Positions 1-11,635 are shown, counted from the first letter of the stretch. The stretch is 64,000 nt of DNA from Rhynchonema sp. JSB1_4 (GCA_030248065.1 JASAMV010003727.1:1-64000), one strand, 5' to 3'. Made by a program: numbers and translations. Notes: generated by a model not told the origin, from the letters alone.

Positions 1-391
1 GGTAACGCATGGTAATTCCTGGTCCGAAGATCCGGAGGGGGAGATAGCGGACCCTCCGTTTTTTCGGGGGGGGAGATAGTGTACCCCCGAGGGGGGAAGG
101 GGGGGGGGAGAGCCAGATTAGGAAAAAGTTACTTTTTGAAGGTAGAACAGGTTTGACCGACTTTTTTGCCCCTTTTGGAAAAATTCTTCATTAAAAGGGT
201 ATTTTGGCGACTTTTTGAGAACATTGACCTTAAAATCACACATTTTTGGCCTAAAAATGCCCATTTTAAACCTAAAAATGCCTATTTTAGGCAAAAATTG
301 GGGGAGATAGTGTACCCGGAGGGAGATAGGGGGGAAATAGTGTACCACCTGAGGGGGAGATAGCGTACCCGAGGGGGGACCCCCTCCCCCG
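1..391. mobile_element. E-family repeat copy (hAT-like, G-rich), left end at or beyond window edge
   Basis: G-rich ends carry repeated 'ggggagatag' words around an A/T-rich core. The core and flanks match 22690-22985 closely in the same orientation, including the TTCCTGGTCC word near the left end. The right end is near the CTCCCCCGGA at about 380-391. This copy is uninterrupted where the 22.7-25.1 kb copy contains element C, so it serves as an empty-site comparison around 331-345. Its own terminal inverted repeat and target duplication cannot be defined at the window edge. An open frame (166-363) shared between copies is judged not to be a gene. Confidence 0.6.
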
Positions 392-420
392 GACAACATT
401 GACAACAACCAAACCAACAG

Positions 421-553
421 CTTGCAACTTGCACCTAGAGATTTGTTTTATGAACAAAGAGTGGAAAATCTAGGTGCAAGTCTTGCACCTGAAGCTTACC
501 AGTTTTTCAGTGCAATTCTGAAATTTTAGGTGTAAAGTGCACCTAAAAGTGTC
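421..553. repeat. Short inverted repeat cluster (CTTGCACCTAGA / TCTAGGTGCAAG)
   Basis: The arm at about 428-445 is the reverse complement of the arm at about 466-480, and further partial copies (TTGCACCT, AGGTGTAAAGTGCACCT) follow to 553. It looks like a small fold-back repeat. No coding signal is seen. Confidence 0.45.
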
Positions 554-593
554 TAGAAAAGACCTATGAACACAGCCTTACCATACCACTATA

Positions 594-1604
594 TTGTGGT
601 ACTGCGAAACGCCCCTGGGCGTGAGGACCACCTTCTTGACTACGCGGACAAGAAAGACAAGAAAAACAAAAATTATGTTTTAGCGTCAAGAAGTGTGCGT
701 TACGGCTCGGGGCGTAAAGACCATTTCTTGACTATGAGAGATGACTGTTCTAATCTAAACACTCAACTCTTCTTAATGAATCACTTTGGTGCTTGCGTAA
801 GAGATGTTTTGTGCAACTTCGTTGCGAAGAACTACTGCTTTTTGTATGCACCAACAAATCTATGGCAGTTATGAGAATGGAAATTGGCCGAAAGCTATAC
901 AACAATGGACACTCCTGAGATTCTCCTAAGTTCTATGTAGCGAGCGACCTTTCACTGTGTGGAACGATACAAAAAAGCGCCAAGGAGAGAGAAAGATCAC
1001 GGACATCAGGACAGATCACAGGACATGTTAACAGAACTGGGAATTATGCATATTTGCTGTGGTTTTGTTATATAATACAAGAACATGACAAGAACATCAA
1101 CGGAATCATTGTCAGCCATGCACAATGTAACACACGAGTCAGTACTTGAGAGGGTGCGTGATCGAATTTTGTAAAATAAAAACACCCACTAAACACTACA
1201 CCTCAAAGAACTTTTGTAAAACGTTTTTGTGGAATTTTGAATACGATTTTAAGACACAATGTGAATTGAAGTTTTTCAGAACGATTTGGTTTCTAATTAA
1301 TCACTTTTGTCACATACTGTCATCTCAAAATTTCGATGTTCCTATGCATGTTATATCGCCTTGAGTACTTAATCTGAAAATTGGGACCTATGTACATGTA
1401 CGTTTTGGTTTTACCACTAATTTTTTGTTCGGATAACATGCATCTGTGTTTGTGTCCACCCAGACCACGTAGTCAAGAGGTGGTCCTCACGCCCAGGCGT
1501 AACGCACACTTCTTGACTGTGTATTATTATTTTCTGCCTTTTTCTTTTCCGCGTAGTCAAGAAATGTATGTTACGCCCGGGCGTAAAGACCACTTCTTGA
1601 CTAT
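594..1604. repeat. Four related ~48-bp near-palindromes plus GACAAGAAA tracts
   Basis: Near-palindromic units lie at about 600-643, 686-737, 1471-1521 and 1556-1602. Each is built as GTCAAGAA...ACGCCC(G)GGCGT...TTCTTGAC, so each could fold into a hairpin with a GGGCG-type tip. Units 1-2 and units 3-4 are each spaced about 85-90 bp apart. The pairs sit at the two ends of a ~1-kb interval, each next to ACAAGAAAGACAAGAAA tracts (about 648-670 and 1610-1655). This suggests the array-like ends of one mobile element. No transposase-like frame was found between them. Confidence 0.5.
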
Positions 1605-1660
1605 ACGGAACAAGAAAGACAAGAAAGACAGGAAAGACAAGAAAGACAAGAATCTCTTGT

Positions 1661-2635
1661 CCGTGTGTCCACATACGGTTCTATCTCCGCGTTCGGGGGT
1701 CGGTTTTCACCCGTTCTCTTTTTATTCGTTGGGGAGGACTTTTGGATAGATGACCGGCCGGGCGCCATCGACATGTCTGGGCTGGCCCATGCTGACACCC
1801 AGGACCATTTAACTTCGCATCACAACTAGCAGTTAGAGGGGGACTTGTCGCTAAGCCGCCGACTTCGTTGTTTCACTACGTAACAAGCACTGGGGCAATC
1901 AAAACGGCACCAATTGTAACTCGATGGGACACAAGTCGACCGCGATCGAAGTGAATGGGCGGAATCAGGAGCAAAAATGACGTTTTTGTATTCCACAATT
2001 TGTCACATTTCCCATATGTTTCGATGCTGCAATCTGTCACCGCCGAAATATGCCTCGTGTCGGCGTAGTTGTGCATCTTGTCCCCATTTGGAGTGAGTAT
2101 TTCTTTCCCTTTTCGACCTGCCTACGGAACTTCGGAACGCTGTGGGTCTAACTGCGCTGTTGATCGTAACAAGTGCAATCACCGGCAGTTGACCCCGCAG
2201 TTGAGTGACACCAAACAACAGCTATACGAACATTTGCGTGGTACACTGGTCGAAAAGACTAGCTATACAAATGCTCAGTCCCCTACTACCAAGTTAGGAA
2301 GGCGTATCGTTTCATCGCTGAGTGAGACCCATAAGAAACCGACAGTGCATGAGCCAATTCAGCTTCCTGTACACTGCAATGCTTATCGTGAGTTGGTGGT
2401 TGTCTCACGGTTTGCTACTGTATATATTTGTTTGTGAAAGATACGCCACTCTGCGTCTGTTTTTGCAGCCGCTTATCACCATTTGGAACATCTGTTCCTG
2501 GCGTGCCTGTCCACCTTCAGATGGAAAGAAGCAATCTTTCCAATCCTCATCTTAGTTTCGATTTATATTTTTAGTCATTCCTGTAATGTACACTGGTGCC
2601 TCATGTTGTAGTGATGGCAGATCAACAAGTGATGA
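1661..2635. other. No gene assigned
   Basis: Open frames here (for example 2069-2437 plus) show no recognisable domain and are not linked by good splice sites to the zinc-finger gene. In the zinc-finger frame a TGA lies at 2633-2635, directly before its first ATG. The stretch probably holds that gene's promoter and 5' untranslated region. Confidence 0.4.
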
Positions 2636-3975
2636 ATGGCGATGCCGCCTGCCGCGTCACCATTCAAAAAAGGACGTTGTTCACCGTTGAAGCAGACGCG
2701 ACGACACGTGTGCGCCATTTGTGGCAAGGACTTCCGGCATCGGTCATGGGCGTTGGCACATTGCCAACCGAAGATCAAACATCCCTGTCGCGTCTGTCAA
2801 AAAGGGCTCGCCACCAAATGGGCGGCGCAACATCATTGTGAGTTGAAACATTCGTGCGGCAAGTGTGGCGAAAAATTCGCTTCGAAGTTGACTGCCAACA
2901 ACCACTGTCCGAAACAGTTCGTCTGCGATTTGTGCGGTGTTGTGCTCAAAACTAAATTATCTTACAATTATCACATGGCCCGACCTGATCACATGGACAA
3001 CCCTGTGTGGCACAAATGCACCAAATGTCATTATCAGACTGGACGTGCTGCCATGTTGAAACGACACGATCGTCGAATGCACGGTGATCTATCGGAAAGG
3101 ACATTCAAATGCCCTGAATGCAATTTTGCCACCAAGACATCGCATGGATTGAGGAAACACGTCGCGTGTCGGCACAATCCAGAGCGCATCGATCAGTCCG
3201 TTACGTGTGACATTTGCCATTCAACACTTAAATCGGCTGTAATCCTCAAAATTCACCTCCGCATGGTGCATCCGAAAACCAGCCCGATTCCATGTCCGGT
3301 GTGTGGACTGATGTTCAAACACCAACGCAGTTTGACCCGACATATGACGAACAGGCATCGGCCACGCGTCCGCAAGCATCCGTGTCCGCACTGTGACTTT
3401 GTGTTCCATCGACCCTGTCACTTGACCAAACACATTAAAGTGAAACATCAGCAGCTGAAGCCATTCGAATGCGACACGTGCGGCGTGTTATTCAGCAACA
3501 AGAGTGCTCTGGCCAGACACCAGCTCAGCCGCCACAGCGCCCAACGTTTGCACCAGTGCGCCGAGTGTGGCAAGGCATTCAAGACGAAATGTTCACTCAA
3601 AGCACACGTTGTGTTCGTGCATTCGAATGAACCACAGTTCGCATGTCCACATTGTCAGTTGAAAAGCAGATTTTTGGCTGCCATCGAAAAGGTTGAGAAT
3701 TTATAAGCCTTTGCAAATTTTCGTTTTATGGAATGAAAATGTTTGTTTACAATGCAGAAATAACCCCCTTGCAGCACATACGTGTGCGTCACAACCCCGA
3801 CCATCGTCCCCATCAATGTGACGTGTGCGGCAGATGTTTCAAAACGGCAGCCGAACATCGCGGTCACGCTGTGGTGCACTCGAATGTGCGTGCGTTCAAA
3901 TGTGACTCGTGTGACTGCGCATACAAGCGGTACCGGGATTTGTACATGCACAGAAAACGCAAACATCAACAGTAG
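2636..3975 (+). CDS. Multi-C2H2 zinc-finger protein
   Basis: Predicted CDS: join(2636..3691, 3775..3975), 418 aa, a probable DNA-binding nuclear protein. About a dozen C2H2 units run from about residue 24 to the C-terminus. Early units are degenerate (short CxxC...H forms) and the later ones canonical, for example CDTCGVLFSNKSALARHQ and CAECGKAFKTKCSLKAHV. The 83-nt intron (GT at 3692, AG ending 3774, phase 0) is supported directly: it splits one finger, and splicing restores a regular CxxC-X12-HxxxxH unit, whereas read-through meets a stop at 3706. The start is the first ATG after an in-frame TGA, so an upstream coding exon would need an acceptor inside this exon. No KRAB, SCAN, ZAD or BTB domain is visible. 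Linkers are mostly not TGEKP. The target is unknown. Confidence 0.88.
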
Positions 3976-5134
3976 AAGCAGCCCAAATGACTTTCGTCTA
4001 GTTTGTGACACGACGCGATGATTGTTTTTTGACGTGGAATATGACTGTGTTCCATGCGGTTTATTCTGATGTTATGCAGATCCGTACCTTTCGTATAATA
4101 CTACCTCCGCAGAGTGTCAGTGGTGTGTTGGGAAATCAGAAAGTCAGGATACCCGAATACCCCTGGCCAAAAATTCAGGATACGATATACCCGGCTATAG
4201 GTAAAGCTCTTGGAGTTAGCCCCGAACAGATCGGGATATGCCACAAGAATACGTACCTTCACAACGCCGCGAGAAGGAGCCAACTTGACAACCAATCTGA
4301 TGAAAAGTACACTTTTGAAACGATCAAATATGACATTTTTTGGGGCGTGTTTGTTTTGGCGTGCGATTTCTGCCAACTTTAAGGAAAAAAATGGTGAAGT
4401 TTTGCAAATTTTTCGACCGTTTTGGTGAGAGGGCGCCCGAAACCAAATGGAGCTTGAAACAGCATATTATTAACTGTCAGCCGACCCGCCCACTGATGGC
4501 CAAGCGACGTGCACTATTTGACAGAAATCGTTCAAATCCAATACGTCTCTCACGAATCATCACCCGTTCGCACACAGTTACGCCAACGAATCGGTCGCAT
4601 GCCCAATGTGTGTTGTGCGGCTCAAAAAACAAACGACTTCTCGATTAACGTTGCAAGAAAATACTCGGTGAAACGAAGTCGCATGAAATGCAGTTGAAAT
4701 GCACTAATTGCAAGTTGAATTGATGATTAAATATGTCGGGCGATCAAACGTTTTCGCCACTCTCTATTACTCTCGTCACATCTTCCCCACGCACATCACT
4801 TGACCAAGCAATAGGCCGCTGCAGATGGGCGGATTACAATTATCCTATCCGGGGTCACAAGAGGATCGACCTTGCATTGTGATATTCAATCGCAAGTTAT
4901 GTTCAGTGAAGTTTGCTCGCCGCTTTGTTCAATGCAAATAATAAATATTACGACATTTGTGTATACGTCGCCCTGTACACATTCTGCGTAAAAATATGGT
5001 CGAATGTTTGAGTTTCCGCTGCCGCTCTCTCGCTGAAGTGCCCCTCTTGGCCGCCGCACTTTCTGATTTTGTCACATGCTGTTTTTGCTGTTGAGCGAAT
5101 TTCAGACAACAGTATATCTCTTTATTTTCTAATT
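3976..5134 (+). other. No confident gene; possible cysteine-rich coding remnant near 4420-4722
   Basis: About 4420-4650 encodes a basic segment ending in CVLCGSKNK. After a +1/-1 shift or a small intron, 4651-4721 encodes CKKIL...KCTNCKLN before a stop. The paired CxxC motifs resemble a decayed zinc-finger tail, but the frame is broken and no family is recognised. The rest (4722-5134) shows nothing I can support. Confidence 0.2.
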
Positions 5135-6835
5135 ATGGATCGATCCATATTCTTCCTCACTTCGTCATTGTTCCACCAATCGCTGGCTGTGAGTTCGAGT
5201 CCGACCGGCGGTTTCTTCGAGTTTTGGGCGTCGTTCTTCTCCGTGTGCGGCACCGGCCATGCGTCCGACACCAAATACTGTGTCATCTACCTACTCTGCA
5301 TCATGTAATGGTCCCATGCAGTCCACTGTCTTTATAGTGACACCATCGGCAGAATTCCTCAACATTTGTCAATTCGAATCGCCACCTAATCTTTGTCAAG
5401 CGCAAATTTTGAAGCGAAGCAGAAGCAACGTATTAAATCCGAATCCCAAAACAAAAAAACAAAAACAAAAAAAAACCTTCCCCCCAAAAAAAGAAAAAAA
5501 AACTCCCCCCCCCCCCCTAAATGCCGTTTCGAAAGATCTTTGTCAGTTAGCCATCGTGGTTTCACAATGAAGTGCTAAACGGTAGCTTGTTATTGCTGCA
5601 TCCTGTGTTTACCGTTGGTTTACTACAAAGATAGTGGACTGCATCTTGTGCACACTTTCATACAGATCTAAAATTTGCTGATCAAACCGGTCCTATGTAT
5701 ATTTGGTTCTGTCTCGATCACGTAACATTTCCGTGCGATCAGATTCGGGATTGGGAACAACTTGTACGCTGATCGAAATTTATGGGTAGAGCTTGAGATA
5801 CCTGTTCAAGTGAACAAGACAAAGACCGAAGCACTCACCAACATCGATATTAATTGCTGACTATTTCTGATGTTTTCCCGCGCAGGACATTGATGTTTTC
5901 ATGCTGTCTGTGCATTTCGTATCTGTTTTGCACGAACGACGACGATCCGAATCCTTGGTGTTGCCAGCTACCCAAATTGAGTATCACTTATCCCCAGCAA
6001 CAGTACACTGACGAGGTCGGGCACCGTCGGAAACGGTCACGTGACCGACCATTGGTCTATCGACCGTCGCCCGCCAAACAGAAGGAACACGCGCAAAGGT
6101 TAACCTCTAGACTCTCTTTGTTGCCAGTGACTCTTCAGGGAAGAAACTGCCAAACTGATGGTTTGGTCCCTAATTCCCTGACTTAATCTCTGATTGCAAA
6201 CGCCGAGTCATCAAAGCGCATCACTTACAAAATGGGTGGACTGTATGAACACACTGCAGTCCTGCGCCAGATGATGACTCGGCAGATGATGATGATGTGA
6301 TGATGTGGCGCACAAGTCGTATTGGGAGCAAAAACACACAGGAACCATTACAAATTCAATCAACTTAGTTAATTAATTTCTAATGTCGTTTACTTGCAGA
6401 CCAACAGTGATGACCCCCACCGTGATCACTCCACCGCGACCCACCCAAACATTGATGATCCAACGTCGTCCCCTGACTCCACCCGCGCCGCGCCCAACAA
6501 TGACCGATGCGATCGATGTGCGTCGACATTCAATGGCTGCCGTGATCGATCGATCAATAATCGATTTCGATCAATCAATCAATCAGCCGCCGCAGCGATT
6601 ATCAGCGTTGGATTTCGCGCGTCAAAGTCCGTACTACGCGAACGGTGTCACCATGCAGCAACCGCTGATCGGCGAACACAAATCCGGTGTGTCGACCAGC
6701 AAAGTGAGCGTGTTGCGCACACCGACGTCACAAACGATCACGCACAACATCAACAACAACAATGCGTCCATCGACATTGACACGACACAGACGGCAACAA
6801 GGACCGAATATTTGAACAGACCCGTCTGGCCGTGA
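5135..6835 (+). CDS. Unrecognised single-pass membrane protein with Pro/Thr-rich tail
   Basis: Predicted CDS: join(5135..5304, 5886..6098, 6400..6835), 272 aa. The phases fit exactly at both junctions (2 and 2). The first junction lies inside one hydrophobic segment (about residues 48-72, CVIYLLCIM then TLMFSCCLCISYLF), which reads as a transmembrane helix only after splicing. Before it is a short hydrophobic N-terminus that could be a signal peptide. After it come a cysteine pair (WCCQLP), a basic stretch (RRKRSRDRP) and a long low-complexity tail rich in Pro, Thr, Asn and Arg, with TPTVITPPRPTQ near its start. The layout (short ectodomain, one helix, Pro-rich tail) is adaptor-like, but I do not recognise the family. 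An extra upstream exon is possible (acceptor at 5105). I am fairly sure it is a gene and unsure of its start. Confidence 0.55.
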
Positions 6836-7615
6836 TCCTCTGTCGAGCTCTGGCTGGAGTTTGACTGTCAAATTTTGTTTAGTGACACATTTTGTCTGTT
6901 ATTGGCGTTTTTCTTACAGAGCTTATGTAATTATTCTGCATTCAACTTTCCAGCTTTTGTGTTTATTGGAAAACTGGGCCATTGGTTTTCTGGCGCATAA
7001 TTGTTCAGAATGTCTTGGAAAAGCAAATTCAGGATTTAAAGTCCGCAGTGTTTTATTGGTCAGTCAGTAGTGGTTCACCAAAATATATTTCACTCCCGTA
7101 ATTCTCTAATGCAAAACAGCAAAAACATCAGGTCAGGTATTTTGAGTAATCCGTGTCAAATGCGTGTTCTTTTTTGTATATAGCATAGCTTTTAGAATAA
7201 CAGGCTGAGGCAACATTTTCGGCCAATCGATCAAAATTGCGGTGCTCTGTTTTTTTTGCGAACTAAACTCAAGACTGACGGTTGACGGAAAATGTGCAGA
7301 TTTAGTCACCGTTGATTGTCTGATCACTTTGATGGCTTCATCATTGGCTGGTTGTTGAGCCAGACCTGTTGCGGTGTCATGTTCGCATATCGACGTGCAC
7401 AGTCAGGACATGGTTCCTGTGGATTACGGTTGGGCCATGGTTACGGTAAGGTTATGGTTGATTGGCAACTGCCATGTCACACCAACCATATCGCCGAACT
7501 TTGGTTTTATGTTGATTTGCACCTCGACCTCATATTCACCGGTGCACTGACCACGTGGGCACTGCGATGCCAGCTGAATATTGTGCAATAATTCGGCTCA
7601 TATTCATGTTGTCTA
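6836..7615. other. No gene recognised
   Basis: This is probably the 3' untranslated region of the membrane-protein gene followed by spacer. Open frames at 6861-7070 and 7316-7591 have no recognisable domain, homologous splice context or codon character that I would trust. Confidence 0.4.
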
Positions 7616-7623
7616 CTCACGGC

Positions 7624-8084
7624 CAGGGTTGGGCAACAAACTTTTTTTTTCAAAAAATCGTTTTAAAAAACGTTTTTTAAATAACGTTTTGTTTTAAAAC
7701 ACGCTCATGTTGGGGAGAAAACGTGGTTAAATGAAGTAATTCTATGTGTTCTGCGGCAAAATAAACGGGTTTCAACCCTTTTCTAGCGAGTTGTTAAGAT
7801 CCCATATCAGACCCGCATCATGTGACCAACTTTGGCCGACGTCATCACTGAAAGTCAAACTCCGTATATCGACGTATCTCGACAAAGTAAAAATTGGTTG
7901 AAAATTTTTTGAAATATCTTGTACAAAAAATGATTTTCCTCGATAATCAGGGTACTTTCCTTGAAAAATCAGGGAAAATCAAGGAAATTCAGGATTTAAA
8001 AAATCGAAAAACGACCCTGGCGTTTCTTTGAAAAAAAACGTCGTTTTTTAAGAAAAAACGCCGTCGTTTTTTTACCCAACCCTG
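7624..8084. mobile_element. hAT-like non-autonomous element (MITE), 461 bp, 8-bp target duplication
   Basis: The ends are CAGGGTTGGGCAAC on the left and the complementary TTACCCAACCCTG on the right. The 8 bp CTCACGGC lies directly outside both ends (7616-7623 and 8085-8092). The interior is T/A-rich with repeated CGTTTTTT / AAAAAACG blocks that extend the inverted repeat. CAG(G)-type ends plus an 8-bp target duplication are the hAT signature. There is no transposase frame, so it must be mobilised in trans. Confidence 0.9.
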
Positions 8085-8186
8085 CTCACGGCAGCAACTC
8101 TCGTCGTCAACTCACCCCAATGTCATAAATCTCTCACGCCTCGTTCAGGGCGGCTTGAGTTGACGACTAAGTCATTAACCAGGTAA

Positions 8187-9048
8187 TCAATGAAACTGGT
8201 GATTCACGCACAGCTGCAGACAACCAACTTGTTGTTGTTGTTGCTGTCTGGAGCCGGTCGGGTGATTACTTTGATCCTCTGGTGCACTTGAGCCAGATGA
8301 ACTGTCATAACGTGGCGTCGGTGGTCGTTGAATCGGTAGCTGAAACAACAACGTGACTGGTTTATATTACCATGTTGATGTTTCACTTGCACGTGATTGA
8401 AATAAACTTGGGTGGGTATTCACGTCGCTGCGTGGTTAGAGCCGGCGTTGCGTTTGACGTGGCACCAAAATATTTTAGCATCACAGATCACTGTGAAGTA
8501 TTAGCACTGAACCAGCACGCGCGTATTATGCACAGACTCAGACACATGGCCAATTGGCTGAGACTTCACGGATGGTTGTGGTGTGTCATGCAAAAACATT
8601 TTGATGCCAAGTAAGCCAACCGCAACATCAGACCGGGATGTGGCAGCAAAGTGCATACCGCCGCTTACGTCGGATGCATTCACATACCGATGTTGACTTG
8701 AGTATTGGTTCGCTTGTCGACGATCGAGCGAGATTCGAGTTGGTGCTGGTGGATTCGACTGAAAATAAGTTGACGCTCTAAGTTGACGACAGTAACGTAC
8801 AGCCAAAATGCGGTAACCTGGCTGATTCATGGATATGCGCGAGTCTGAGCCGGATAGCAACGGTCCCTCGTCCTCTGGTTGTGATGGCGGCTCGTTCGCT
8901 GGCTGCAAAGGAAGGAATTACCAAAAATAAAATATAATTGTGCCAAATCACCAAAACTATTATCACCAACTCTGCATTTCTTCTGCAATCCACGCAACAT
9001 GCTTTCGGCTTCGTCAAATTGCTTCTGGAATTGTTTGCCGGTCGACAT
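8187..9048 (-). CDS. Small unrecognised protein, four phase-0 exons
   Basis: Predicted CDS: complement(join(8187..8339, 8684..8758, 8801..8902, 8971..9048)), 135 aa. All three introns are GT-AG (one donor is GTACGT) and all are phase 0, and the frame stays open across all four exons, which is unlikely by chance. The N-terminal 26 residues (MSTGKQFQKQFDEAESMLRG...) look helical and amphipathic. The rest is Pro/Ser/Gln-rich and probably disordered, with a run of six Gln near the end. No signal peptide or transmembrane helix is seen. The family is not recognised and the last exon could instead splice onward. The stop lies about 100 bp from the hAT MITE at 7624-8084. Confidence 0.45.
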
Positions 9049-9202
9049 GATGAATAAACTGACGAACTTGGTTGATATGGTCAAAATTGGTTCGATAAGG
9101 CAAATGTGTCGGTCAGAAAAAAAACAAGAATGATCCACCAGCGATGGTTCACAGATTGGGGTTGTGTGTTGCTCGACCCCCTTATTTCATGTTTGGTTTG
9201 AA

Positions 9203-9482
9203 AACAGACCGAAACGGGCAAAACTCACTGCTGTTACATTATTGAGACGTGCCAGTGGAGTGTGGCTAACTTGTGGTTTAATTACCCGTTGCCCTCTCTC
9301 ACTGGATTGCACTTTGGTGCGCAGCAGTGACGTTTTATTTACTTGAGCAATAAGATCTGCTCGAGGTCCTTTTTGGAGGTCAATTGGCCAAAGGTGTTCG
9401 CACCGACGAGGCCTGGCCTGGCACCTCGCCCGTCTGTGAAAACAGGCCAAAACGGGCAAAACTCACTGCTGTTACATTATTG
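9203..9482 (+). repeat. Pair of ~45-bp direct repeats
   Basis: About 9199-9243 and 9436-9481 both read GAAAACAG-CC-AAACGGGC then AAAACTCACTGCTGTTACA, with two or three mismatches, about 235 bp apart. They may mark an old duplication or the edges of an older insertion. The Harbinger transposon begins 70 bp to the right. Confidence 0.6.
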
Positions 9483-9551
9483 CAACTTTCCAAATTTGTG
9501 CAACACTGTTGTTCATTGATCTCATGTCCTTCTAAAGGCGTCGATGCATTA

Positions 9552-9790
9552 GGCCGCTTTCACAATCAAACCGTTTTTCCGTTAAACCGTTAAACCGTTT
9601 TTCCGTTCAACGGTTTTGGCTTTCACAATCACACGTCACCGTTTTTCCGTTAAACCGTTAAACCGTTTTTCCGGTAAACCGTTTTTCCGGTGAACGGGCG
9701 TTGCTTTCACAATCAAACCGTTTTTCCGTTAAACCGTTTTTAGCTAATTGCTTTTCCGTTAAACCGTTGCGCAAAAAACGGTTAACCGGG
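9552..9790 (+). repeat. Harbinger left terminal inverted repeat array
   Basis: The word GCTTTCACAATCAAACCG occurs about three times (9557, 9619 and 9702), each followed by runs of CCGTTTTTCCGTTAAACCG. The same architecture appears inverted at 13258-13490. The terminal repeat is thus a tandem array, not a simple sequence. Confidence 0.85.
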
Positions 9791-10224
9791 AAAAGTCAAT
9801 TAGAACCCGGTTCTAATTTTTTGACCGTTTTAGCTCATTTGCGCATGCGTTTGCTTCCAAAACTCACCCAAAAGCATGTGTACACTAACAATACTCATCT
9901 TTCATTGGTTTTCGAATGTGACAAAGCTGTATGCGTAGTCCGTTTCGATCATGTTTGCTTGTATTTGTAGATACAACACCAAAAGCCAAAATTTATATGT
10001 ACAGGTCTGTTTTTCTTTACTGTGTTTACAAACACTGACCGAACAATAATGAAATCAGACGCGCACCTCAAATTCAGATGGGTTTGGTGCTTACGATTTT
10101 TGTTTGTGTTTTGTTGCGTTAAAGTTTGGAACGCCAGGCGGTACATTGATGATTTGTCCCTTTATTTTATGTCGATGATTTAGTTGAATGGCTATGATGA
10201 AAAGAGGAACAAACGATTTGGATT

Positions 10225-10470
10225 GAACATAAGAGCTGGAGAAAACTTTTGCAGTTGAAAACTTGAAAGTCACAACTGCGGGTGACGGCCAGACAAGTAG
10301 GTACAGGATATGTGGAAACATCATCATGTCAACTCACGAAAACGTGGAACATAAGAGCTGGAGACGAATTGAGCACCTTAATGTTAGCAAATGAAAATCA
10401 TGACTTTACACAAATAGTAGGTGCTGGGTGAGCGGAAACGGACAAATACAAGGAACATAAGAGCTAGAGT
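10225..10470 (+). repeat. Three subterminal GAACATAAGAGCTRGAGA sites (left)
   Basis: Copies at 10225-10242, 10347-10364 and 10453-10470, all in plus orientation and spaced just over 100 bp. The inverted word is repeated near the right end of the same transposon. These may be binding sites for the transposase or the MADF-BESS partner. Confidence 0.7.
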
Positions 10471-10482
10471 CAGACCAGTCAG

Positions 10483-11635
10483 TTAATCCTCCTGTGGTTT
10501 GTCGATTCTGGCCTTGCTCCACTGCCATTCAGTCTGGCCAACCGATGACCAGAAATACGCCGCATACGTGTCGCGAACCTGAAGAACCTGTCAGTATGAC
10601 TTAGTTATCGATCTGGTCCGGTCTTGCGTCAGTCACGTGACGTTTTGTATTGAGGATACATGTTTCGAGGCTTTACGGATGTCACATATGTATATACATA
10701 GACACCGTAAAGGTTCTACCATTTTATGCCTGAGCCATAGCTTTGCGCAGGTCAATCAGGAAACTATCTATAAGACCAGTCTCTGCTTACAGTAATTGAC
10801 CCCCATAGCTGCACCTCCATATTGCGCTTGCCCACACGATTGCCTTGCGGCTTTGGGAACGATTGCAACGTGCCGGTCATCTCTTTCTCATCATTGAATA
10901 CCGGAATGTCGAACTGATCGACGGGCGGCTCCATTCGTCGCACGAAATTATGGAGCACGGTGCACGCTTTGATGACCAACTTTGCCTTCGGCTCGTCCAC
11001 CTGTGTCAGTCCAATAATGTGTTTTCAAGCAAATAGCAAGCAAACTCAACCAGAAATTCAAAAAGCGTTTTCACGCTTGACAAACTGTGTGTGCAATGTG
11101 GTGCAATGTACGGACGTAACAAAACGCAAATCTCACCTCCATCACAGTGAGCAGCACGCGCCATTTGGCACACAGAATGCCAAAGGAGCATTCAACACAT
11201 CGACGTGCGTGTGACAATCGGAAATTGAAAATTCGGCACAGATCAGTGACTGCTTTGAGAGGAAACGGACGGAGCATGTGGTCGAGCATCGGAAAACCGC
11301 CATCCACGAGCCAAACGTACGGAACCTGTGACCATGAGTATGGTTGTGACAAAACGACTGCTTATTGTTATTTGGTTGTTCGAATAGCTTGCATTGGTAT
11401 TGTACATATACGTTGCACAAGGCCACAATGTTTTTGAGGTTACCGCACACTCACCCGGATGGTCGTTCCCGGCAGGTCGGCATCGGGTGGAAAATGAATC
11501 AGGCCGTTCTTCAATTTTTGACCCATTCTTGATGTGCTGAACACATACGCGTCGCAGTGGCTGCCCTTGCTGCCGACATCAACGAAAAGAAAGTTGCAGA
11601 ACGAATCAACCAACGCCAACAAGTTGATGGAAAAT
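10483..11635 (-). pseudogene. PIF/Harbinger transposase (DDE_Tnp_4), 5' truncated
   Basis: Exons: complement(join(10483..10578, 10791..11000, 11137..11325, 11455..11635)), all GT-AG and phase-consistent. The transposase would catalyse excision and insertion of the element. Visible family marks, in order, are LLALVDSFCNFLFVDVGSKGS, the second catalytic Asp in LVDGGFPMLDHMLRPFP, the catalytic Glu in CVECSFGILCAKWRVLL, then ACTVLHNFV, and a C-terminal VRDTYAAYF...EWQW helix of Harbinger type. The N-terminal exon that should carry the first catalytic Asp is absent: 11636-11816 has no such frame, and beyond it lies the MADF gene. I infer an internal deletion of the element. An intact exon placed unusually far away is the alternative, but none was seen. 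Without the first Asp the product should be inactive. Confidence 0.88.

Noticed and set aside
166..363. Open frame (…FENIDLKITHF…KNAYFRQKLGEIV) repeated in the E-family copies at 166-363 and 22798-22992
   Set aside because: The shared frame follows from shared repeat DNA; the text is AAAAATGCC-type low complexity, has no domain, and is disrupted in the inverted copy at 22040-22285.
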